64,000 nt of DNA, taken from assembly GCF_003597395.2 (NCBI RefSeq), contig NC_133771.1:135900889-135964888 (forward strand), given 5' to 3'. The position numbers and the translations under genes are program-made. Each line of letters starts with the position of its first letter. Within the stretch, counting starts at the first letter, position 1. The notes under the pieces were generated by a model. The model searched no databases and had not been told where the DNA came from. It saw nothing but the letters and a program-made list of their open reading frames with translations. The stretch is from Chelonoidis abingdonii. Taxonomy: Eukaryota; Chordata; Testudines; Testudinidae. Positions 55,944 through 64,000 of this stretch are shown one piece after another.

Positions 55944-58900
55944 GGTACGTCTACACTACGGGATTATTCCAATTTTACATAAACTGGTTTTATAAAACAG
56001 ATTGTATAAAGTCGAGTGCACGCAGCCACACTAAGCACATTAATTCGGCGGTGTGCATCCATGGTCTGAGGCTAGCATTGATTTCCAGAGCGTTGCACTG
56101 TGGGTAGCTATTCCGTAGCTATCCCATAGTTCCCGCAGTCTCCCCCGGCCTTGGAAATTCTGGGTTGAGAGGACCAGTGGCCTGATGTGGGCAAAAATCA
56201 TTGTCGGGGTGGTTTCTGGTGTAAATGTTCATCAGTCATTCCTTCTCCGGGGAAAGCAACGGCAAACATCTCATTTTTTGCGGCCCTTTTCCTGGATTTG
56301 GCCCTGGCAGATGCCATAGCATGGCAACCATGGAGCCCATTCAGCTTTTTTTTTTTACCAGTCACTGTATGTTACTAGATGCGCAGACAGGGGCGTACTC
56401 CAGCGCTACATCAGCGAGCATTCATTTGCTTTTGCATGATAGCAGAGATGGTTATCAGTCGTTCTGTACCATCTGCTTGCCAGGGCGTACAATTGGGCAA
56501 TGAGATATGGTTATCTTGTTCCTCTATACTGGTCTGTACTATCATGGGTGCCGCTGGCTGAGCATTGGCTCGGGGACACAAAAGCAAAACTGGGAATGAT
56601 CTGTCCATTAAGTTTAGGATAAGGTTTAAGGTAGGAGGTTAATTTTCTTTTACTGGATAATGGTTTTAAAAGGGACTGCCCAAACACCTGACCGAGGAGG
56701 ACCAATTCAGGAACAGGATTTTCAAAAGTAAGGGTGGGAACCTTGGAGGTTTTTGGCTTTTGTTCTGGGTCTTTTTGTTTTCCTCGGCTGTGAGTAAACA
56801 GCTTTTCTTTCTAACTCCATCTTCTTTCCAAATCTTCCTAAAACATTCTGTGAGTACCAAAGGAAACAAAGTTAATCGGCTGTGATGTGCTTTTGATTTG
56901 TAATTTGACACGTGTGTTGTACTGTGCTGGACTGTTTTAATATGGGGCTATCTTTTAAATCAGACTGTTTATTCATATTTTCTATAAGCAAGAGGCTGTG
57001 TATTATCCTGATAACTGACATATAAATTCTGTTTGTATTCATGTTTCTATTTAAACTTTCATATAATTTCTTAACACTGGTGATATTAGATCACTACGGA
57101 ATGGTTGTTATGAGAACGAGTTTCTTTGTCCTAGTTGAGGCCAGAAGTGGATAGAAATTTCTGTACCTAGGTAATCTGTCTCCCTCACGGGAAGACAGAG
57201 AGGGGGCAAGCATTACATCTTGTTGATTCCTATTGTGATTAGAACGGGGAAAGAGAAAATCAACTTCTGTTTCTCTTGTGTTTGAGGTCTCTAGTTACTG
57301 CTACGAGACCAGGAGGGGTGAATCTCTGGTGTGTTAGCTGGGCTTTATGCCTGGAGGTAAATAGCTCTCTTGGTTTTGCATTCAAGGAGTTAAGTATAGC
57401 ATCGCCCAGGCTCACCCGGAAGGGGGGGGAAGCCGGGGATGAGATGGGAGACCCAGGGGTCTGGGTGTGGGGGTCCTCCAGGGAAAGTTGGGGAGGCGAG
57501 AGGGGTCAAGGAGTGGAAACCCAGGCTGATGTAGCCTCAACAATCATCTAGGGTGCCGAATAAGACATAGCTGGTAAGCTGGGGGAAGGTACAGAAGCTA
57601 GAGTTGAACCTAATAGCGAGAAAACGTTTACCAGCACTCCCAGTCAATCCTCCTTTATGGTTCTAAAAATAGTCAGCCTGCTAGAAATGGGGCAAGTGTA
57701 CTAGAGAACCAGTGTATTAGAAAGCATAGAGTTGTATAATCCCGCAGAATGTGAGCCTATCTGCAATTCACGGGGGTGCCCTGCAACACCCAGCCGTTGC
57801 TCCTCTCCCCTAACCTTCTGGGCTACCTTGTGCAGTGTCCCCATTGTCGATGAAAGTTATAAGAATGCAGGAATAGAAACAGAGACTTGTTAGAGAGATA
57901 AAATGAAGAGGGAGGACCTCCCGGGCTATGACAGTCCAGGCAAACATTTAGTGAGTGCGGGGGAGAGGAGCCAAGCAGCTGGCTATATTGCAGGCAGTAA
58001 GGAATCTTCTTTTACACAGGAAAGGGAGGGGGCTGATGGAGACTCAGCCCCAGTTTTTAATGAAGACGGTTTACAGCCGTTTGTAACCATTACTAGGGAA
58101 TGACCTGGAGTCATTCTATTTTTTACCAGTCGCCCCAACTAGCCTCAATAAGGCAAGCCAGGAGCACTCCGGGTGATGTGCGACGGATTATCAGTCATAT
58201 TGTACTGTCCTGCACCGGGAGGGGAGAGGAGCCAGAGACTGCTCGTTCACTGCTGCAGGCATCGCGTTACCAGTAGTTCAGTAGACATAGGTGAACATTG
58301 AAAGAAGTCAAAAACGATTCTTTACCTTTTCTTTCACGTGCGGGGGCAGGGGGAGTAAATTGACGAGCATTCCTGACCACGCCGGAACAATGTGTGACCT
58401 TACAGGCACTGGGGAGCTCAGCCAAGAATGCAGGATACTTTTTTGGAGACTGCTGTGGATGATGTGGATAGCTGGGTCTCAGTACCCGCCCCTCACTCCT
58501 CATGAGCATCCATTTGGTCTGGCCTCCCGTTACGCTTCGCCACGCAGTAACTGTGTAGCTTGGGATTATTTTTTCAAATCGCTTGGCGATTCATTTCTGA
58601 AACGGAGCTTGACTAAACACCTTTGTCTCCCATTACAGCGATCAGATCAGTATTCCGTACGGTCATTGCTGGATCTCCTTTTTGATTTGGGACTGCTTGC
58701 CACCTTGTGCTGTCAGACTCACGTGGACAACAGAAATGAAATCAAAATTTCGCGGGCTTCCTGTTTACCTGGCACTGATTCCGAGTTCAGATTGCTGTCC
58801 GAGCAGTCACAGGGAGACTGTGGATACCGACCGGGCCTATACGTCGATTTGCCGGCCACACTAACCCTAATCCGATTATGGTAATACCAATTTTAGCGCT

Positions 58901-59044
58901 ACTCCTCTCGTTGGGGAGGAGTACAGAAACTGATTTAAAGAGCCCTTTATATCGATATAAAGGGCCTCGTAGTGTGGACGGGTACAGCGTTAAATCAGTT
59001 TAATGCTGCTAAAATTGGTTTAAACGTGTAGTGTAGACCAGGCC
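55944..59044. mobile_element. Unclassified inverted-repeat element, 3.1 kb, inside the LTR
   Basis: Left end GGTACGTCTACACTACGGGA, right end (reverse complement) GGCCTGGTCTACACTACACG. Subterminal sequence CCAATTTTA occurs on both sides in inverted orientation. CCAG stands outside both ends (55940-55943 and 59045-59048). The interior carries recognisable turtle-repeat blocks, CTATCCCATAGTTCCCGCAG (56122-56141) and the palindrome CCTTTATATCGATATAAAGG (58945-58964). The TCTACACTAC tips resemble Harbinger ends, but the duplication is not TTA. Superfamily unresolved. A 197-codon open frame (58291-58884) shows no known domain. Confidence 0.65.
56600..57560 (+). mobile_element. LTR-like segment nested in the 3.1-kb element
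   Basis: Starting TGTCCATTAAGTTTAGG, with AAACACCTGACCGAGGAGGA (56683-56702) and CAGGAACAGGATTTTCAAAA following, this segment parallels the LTR start at 63577. It appears to be a diverged member of the same endogenous retroviral LTR family. Its 3' limit is uncertain and no duplication was found. The region 57560-58260 beyond it is unassigned. Confidence 0.5.
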
Positions 59045-59090
59045 CCAGTGGTTTTCCACTAGAAGACCAAGGGTTCTTGCCCTACACAAG

Positions 59091-59100
59091 AGCTATATAA
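59091..59100 (+). promoter_or_regulatory. LTR TATA box
   Basis: AGCTATATAA within the right part of the solo LTR, upstream of the polyadenylation signal at 59450. It is the likely U3 promoter of the former provirus. Present activity cannot be judged. Confidence 0.5.
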
Positions 59101-59801
59101 GGAAAGGAAGTGACATTATCGTGGTTCTCCTCTGCCTCCCCACCCTAAGAGACACTGAAAAAGACCTGGAAGCAAGAACTGAACTGAGGGGAGAATGACT
59201 GAACCCAAGTTGGAAGGGCATCTAGCTTGTGAGTAATAATACGTGAGGTCTCAAGAGGAAGACCAGTGCTGCTGCCTTTCAAGACTTTCTGTAATCTGCC
59301 TGCAACAATATCTAGGGTGAGAAATACTATTTGTAACCAATTTCTTTAGTGAAACTACCTTAGTTTGCGTGTTTGGTTTAATTTGCTTAGTAATCTGCTT
59401 TGTTCTGTTTGCTACCCCTTTTACCACTTAAAATCTGCCTTTTGTAGTTAATAAAATGTTGTTTATAATATAATCCAGTTTCTGTAATTTCTAACTGGGG
59501 CAGGGGAAAGCTTGTACATACCTTCCTCCACATTGAGGGAGGAGGCGGATTTCGTAATATACCTTTGGGTCTGCACTCCAAGGAAGGTGGACGTCTGAGT
59601 GCTGAAGCACTGCCCTAAGCTGAGTCTTCCCAGAGCTGATCTGCAGCTGGGTGTAGCCCTCCATGTGTGTGTGTTAGAGGAGGCTTTAATAGCCTGGCTC
59701 AGCAAGACAGGTTAAAGAGGCCATGCTGGCAGAACAGGTAGACTCAGTGGTATCTCAGCACATCAGGTGGCTTCCCAAGGGGTCCAACCCATCACAATAT
59801 C

Positions 59802-62800
59802 CATTATGATCTTCTTGCCATGTCAAGGGCTCTTAGAAGTCTGGAGGCAATTAGGTTTGGGGTTTTTTGGGGGGATGGGGATTGCCTTGCAAACACTGGG
59901 GCCCTACATACTCAACATGGTGAATTCATAATAGCAGCAGAGTCTGTATGTCAAGAAATCTTTGTGTGCTCACACAATTCATTACGTACAATATCAGCCA
60001 CTCACATCATATGGCGGGGGGGAGAGAAATAATTTATGACTTTCCAATAAAGTCTCACTTGCAGTATAATAGTGCTGTTCCCACTTTGGAGCATTGCAGT
60101 TGTCACTGTACAAGAAGTTTTCTCCCGCACACCTTCGGTGTACGATGGGAGAAGAAGTGGAGAGAGGCAGTCTCTCTGGGGCCTGGAAGAGGCTTTACAT
60201 CAAAACGATCAAGTAAGAGGGAGCAAGGATATCAGGCCTGATGGTACCACTAATAGCATTGCCTCCAAGGAAGCGATTAGTTGACATTATCGGTGGATCA
60301 GATAAAATGAATGTTGGCGGGAGAGGGAAAGGGAAAGAAAGGAGTTCTTTTGTTCCTGGAAATTCAATTATAGGGGTTGCTGTAAAGACCCTTTTAATAC
60401 ATCACTGTTCTGTGCATTACAGATTTTGTGCCATATAGCTTGTTCTTAAAGAAACATAGCCTCTACGTTGTCTCTGCTCCCCAGAAAGTTGCTTTGTTAA
60501 CAGCTTCATTGATCCAGGCCTTTATTCAGTTCAATATGCCATTTTGTACCAGTCCACACTATTTCAATGATTTGGTGCTTCAGCTCTGGGGCACAGTGAC
60601 CCAGCCATGACACTGAGTGATGCTGTAATTTAGTCATTTGGAACCAAGTAGCTTATTTTCTAAGTTTCAAACTTTCCAACTTAAGAACTGCCAGCGACAC
60701 AGAGGAAGGCCAAAGGTCTGATATAGCGACAATGTGAAGCAAGGACAGGCCCCAAGAAATTCAGCGTTCCCACTGACAACTGGGAAAATCTGACCCACAA
60801 TAGCTCAGTTTGGAGAAGCTGAGTTAAGGCTGGTGCAGACACCATGGAGAGCCATCAGAGAGCCCAGGCTGAAGCCCACAGGCGAGCCAGGAAGCAGACT
60901 GTTCTTCAATTTCCATCTGGTGAGTGGAGCGGTAGCCACTGTGGGCAGGTTTGCCACTCACATGTCAGGCTGTTTTCCCACACCATTGGTAAGCACCACC
61001 GACGGACCGACTTTGTCACGGCTCTTTCGTCTGTCAAGATGTTGGACAGCCATATATTTAATATATAAATTGGTGTCATGAAGCCCCGGGATCATGCCTC
61101 CAGAACAAAGAGAAGAGATTAGAATGTCAATAAGCCAGAAAATAACCACATCCCATTATCACTCAGATAGTCACTAACTGCACCACATACAAAAGTACAA
61201 CACAGCAACAAAAATACCAAAAATACCAAAATAACAAAAATCTGTAACAGAGCAAAAGTTTCCCACGGTACAGAAGGATCAAAGAATATTTATATTCCAG
61301 ACAGACAGCCCTCTTATTATTTATTAAAGATTGGTGTTAGGAAAATTTTCAAAAAGAAAACTTATTCCGAAGGGAAGGGAAGCGGGAACTATTTGCCTTT
61401 TTCAATGTTTTTCACATTCCCTCCCTCACACTTTAGAATTGTTACTGAAAACAATGTCTGAACTGCTATTGAAATAGTTCCATTTAGTTTTGATAAAAGT
61501 TTTTGATTTTAAAAAAATGCAGTGAATCATTAAGAAAAAAAGTAGGTTAGTTCTGACCCTTGAAAAAATGGAAACCACTTTGAAATTTTCAGTATTGCAA
61601 TTAAAAACAACAACAATCAACCACCTCTCTAGTATTTGTATTAGAGTAGTCCTATAAAGGAGTATGCCTTCCCTATAGTGCTCCCTTCTAGCCAAGCAAC
61701 CTCCTGCCTCAGTTTCTTTTCTTGAACTCCTTAAAAATGCCACAAAGGTTTTTCCTCTTCCAGTAACACCCTCCTTTCTAAACTCCTCAGACTACAAATT
61801 TCATCCCAATCCTACCTGGTTTGAGTCACTTCTCCCCTGGAATTTGCTCTCTGTTCCAGCATCCAGCTCTCCTCTCCTCCTTGGAGATGGAGTTATTTAG
61901 GCCAGCTGTAGAATCTCAGATAGCTTCTCCTTCAGCTGGCCCTATACAGACTTCTTCCCAAAACTTATCCCAACTGGATGAGAGAAGGGAGCCTTGCCCC
62001 AGCCACTCTGCAAGACTTCTGGTCCCAGACCCTTAAAGAAACAGTAGCCTGGGTTTTCCCCAAACCTTAACTATTCCCCTGGGACATCTTCCTGGCTTCC
62101 AACACCTAGCTCTGCCTTCCCTAGGAGTTCATCTGCTCTAAAAGTCCCAAGACTTAAAGGGACACAGCACAGAACAAATATTCACTGATCTCTCTTTCTT
62201 ACTACCCTTAAGGGGACAGTTACCCTGCTACATACCTCTTCTCCCCCACCAGCCACCCAGCCTTCCTGTGCCAGAAAGTAGTATCTTCTGGGCAGCTTTT
62301 GGTCAAATTCTCCAACCAAGTGGATGCTTCTTCCACTGACACCAAGAGGTCTAGGAAATCCTTGTCAATAGTCTTGATTTTGCTTCTTATAAATGGTGTG
62401 ACCAAAGTTTGGCCAGCACTATGTCAGATGCACTTTATACGACTCACGTTGTCCCAAAGAGCTCGGCATTTGTAACTCGTTAGACATTGTGAATATCTAG
62501 CTCATGGGCTATCGTGGAATAATGAAAGTCAGGCTGTTACCCTGGTTAAGTTTCTGGAATGCTGTTTCACAATAGTTTGCGGAAGAGCACTCATGAATAT
62601 ACACCCATGCACCCTCTTCAGTGTTAAGAAGGTCTATAATAATACTGAGCCTCCATGGGTGGCGCAAGATGCATATTAAATCTCTTCTTCGTAGTTTTTT
62701 AATTTCCCTTCTCTCTCTCTCTCTCTCTCCCCCTCGGCTTTCCCTGTGTGTCTCTGGCCATAGACTGTGCACCCAGCCACTCTGCTGAACTGCTGAGTCC

Positions 62801-63576
62801 CATCTGGAAAGGCAAACCAGGCTTCACCCCCACCCTGGTCCCATGCTGACCTCAGTGCTGACTTCACAGTGCTGGGCTTTGTGCTGAATCTGATAGGATG
62901 ACATCATAGTGTGGAGCTGAGATGCTCTCCCTGCTGCCTCTTTCCTTTCTCCCAGAGTTAGACTGTACTTTACTCTCTCACTTTTTGATGAAAAGTCTTT
63001 TACTAATATAGTGCAAGGCAGTCACTGCCACTATCCCTGCCGTCTTGAACAAGGGAGTCAGCCAAATATGTCTGTGCTTTTCAATCTCCACTCTGTCACC
63101 TAAATTACACAATCATCAAGTTCTGGGTTTCCAGCCTCCCATTTTCTTCTTCCAGATGGTGATCACTGATTCTGTATGTTAGAGGGCTCTGCTTTGTTTT
63201 CCATATGCAGAAACTCTAGTAATGGGGAGATTCTGCTTAGGGACTTGTAGTGAAGTTATATCTTTTGATTTCTGATCTTTCCCCAGTGGTTAACTTGTCC
63301 TTTTTAGATCTAGGATTAGCATTCTGAATATCATTCGGTTCTGAAGTCAGGGATGTTAAGATCTGGAAGTGCTGCAGAATCTGTGCTATTCCTGCAGAGA
63401 TCCCTGGGTCTGTCATGCCCTGTCCCAGCATCAGTCCCACCATTCCACAGTGGGACAGATCTTCACAGCCTCAGTGATTTGGGGATTTCCTCCTCCAGTT
63501 CTCCAGTTTATGTTCATATGCGTGACTTTATCTTTCACTGAGAATCCCGTGTCAGCTGCATATCAGAGGAAAAGGC
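59802..63576. other. Long stretch without a recognised gene
   Basis: About 3.8 kb with no recognisable gene or element apart from the CT repeat at 62709-62730. Open frames up to 105 codons lack motifs. Confidence 0.45.
62709..62730. repeat. (CT)n microsatellite
   Basis: About 10 CT units. Confidence 0.85.
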
Positions 63577-63690
63577 TGTCATAAACAGATAGCTAAGGGT
63601 TAACGTCTCTTTCACCTGTAAAGGGTTAACAAACAGGAACTACACACCTGACCAGAAGACCCAACAAATGCAGTATAAGTGGATGATGAG
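63577..63690 (+). mobile_element. 5' start of an endogenous LTR, truncated
   Basis: Begins TGTCATAAACAGATAGCTAA, then AACGTCTCTTTCACCTGTAA, AAAGGGTTAACAAACAGG and CACCTGACCAGAAGACC. It follows a turtle LTR family for about 100 bp and then stops. The rest of the LTR, primer-binding site and gag region are missing. Confidence 0.7.
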
Positions 63691-64000
63691 TTGTTTAAAA
63701 AGGCCTTTACCCAGCTTTAGCGACACTCATGTCTGACCCTGCCTCTAAGGCCCCGGGACTTGACAGCATTCCTAGTAAACACAGATGCATCTGAGCGTGC
63801 TTGTAGGAGCAGTTCTCATGCAGAGGACCCGATCACAACTTCCATTCCTGTCGTGTTTCTCAGCAAAATCTGTCTGAAGGGAAAGTCACTGAGTCAATCC
63901 AGTGAAAAAGGGAATGCTTGCCATGTGTACGGCCCTGGAAAAGCTACGCCCATACGTTTGGGGACGCGGTTCCAGTACGACCGACATGCTGCGCTTAAAG
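63690..64000 (+). pseudogene. Retroelement RT/RNase H junction fragment
   Basis: The plus strand carries a TDASE-type block (about 63781-63796), where the Asp belongs to the RNase H-like catalytic set. It is followed by nucleotide blocks for the GAVLMQ and LEKLRPYVWG regions typical of Ty3/gypsy-like and retroviral RNase H segments (about 63805-63965). Single-base indels break the frame every 30-60 bases. The window ends inside the domain. It directly follows an LTR start, so several kilobases normally between the two are missing. Read errors or mis-joining are possible. Confidence 0.65.

Larger units (their letters stand above)
55537..59796 (+). mobile_element. Solo endogenous retroviral LTR split by a DNA element
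   Basis: Begins TGTGACATTCCATATTCC (55537) and ends GGTCCAACCCATCACA (59796), so it has TG...CA ends. It is flanked by an exact 5-bp duplication, ATATC, at 55532-55536 and 59797-59801. Without the inserted element (55944-59044) the LTR is about 1.16 kb. It contains a TATATAA box (59094-59100) and an AATAAA signal (59450-59455) about 350 bp apart, as in U3-R-U5 order. No internal retroviral genes remain. Exact duplications around a single LTR show recombination between two former LTRs. Confidence 0.88.

Noticed and set aside
57903..58103. A short acidic open frame (66 codons) as a possible gag-like protein
   Set aside because: Too short, no zinc knuckle or other retroviral motif, and not next to a primer-binding site.
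58291..58884. A 197-codon open frame as a possible transposase
   Set aside because: It covers sequence I recognise as a repeated non-coding part of the 3.1-kb element, and no catalytic motif or family block is visible.
1..64000. CRISPR arrays, defence islands or other prokaryotic systems
   Set aside because: No regularly spaced repeats with unique spacers, no operon-like gene packing, and the repeat content is plainly vertebrate.

Overview
The window is vertebrate nuclear DNA, most likely from a turtle and at least a non-avian sauropsid. I base this on recognised dispersed repeats: CR1 retroposons with the reptile-type ORF2 C-terminus, Penelope-like elements (PLEs) carrying a hammerhead-like motif, several hAT and PIF/Harbinger families, a CORE-SINE/MIR-type SINE, and endogenous LTRs typical of chelonian genomes. 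I recognise no host protein-coding exon, tRNA, rRNA, CRISPR array or prokaryotic operon. The window reads as an intergenic or intronic stretch built almost entirely of nested, decayed transposable elements.

Layout. 0-6 kb: two small hAT MITEs, then a complete but dead 3.45-kb hAT transposon (2211-5664) with an exact 8-bp target-site duplication (TSD). 6-18.6 kb: mostly unrecognised AT-rich sequence with a Penelope fragment, several MITEs, a 43-bp minisatellite, and a 214-bp Penelope insertion whose two 78-bp arms are a perfect inverted repeat. 18.6-19.4 kb: assembly gap. 19.4-34.5 kb: two PIF/Harbinger elements, apparently one inserted in the other. The inner one (20815-33131) has matching terminal repeats and TTA target sites, and carries a transposase pseudogene on +, a Myb/SANT-type ORF remnant on -, a 105-bp hAT MITE and a 5'-truncated CR1. 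35.2-36.8 kb: an LTR fragment joined to a Penelope 3' part (GIY-YIG endonuclease remnant plus hammerhead-like motif). 37-55 kb: sparse old repeats, including a shattered CR1 that holds two nested hAT elements. 55.5-59.8 kb: a solo LTR with 5-bp TSDs, split by a 3.1-kb inverted-repeat element that itself holds another LTR-like segment. 63.6-64 kb: a retroelement fragment (LTR start, then an RNase H-like segment).

The most striking large-scale structure is technical, not biological. About 23640-28440 is a noisy reverse complement of the surrounding locus (from about 33570 back to about 21900). About 28450-30018 is a noisy direct copy of 21900-23637. About 31446-31805 repeats 30023-30430 immediately after a 25-N gap. 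Dense 1-3 bp indels and the fold-back order fit an uncorrected long read with a missed hairpin adapter used for gap filling. All long ORFs and the GC-rich stretch in 23.6-30 kb should be disregarded. Removing the redundant sequence gives a Harbinger element of roughly 5.7 kb including its CR1 insertion. I found no convincing undescribed biological system. The best biological leads are the perfect inverted Penelope insertion and its hammerhead-like motifs, the Harbinger-in-Harbinger nest, and the series of precisely bounded hAT elements.
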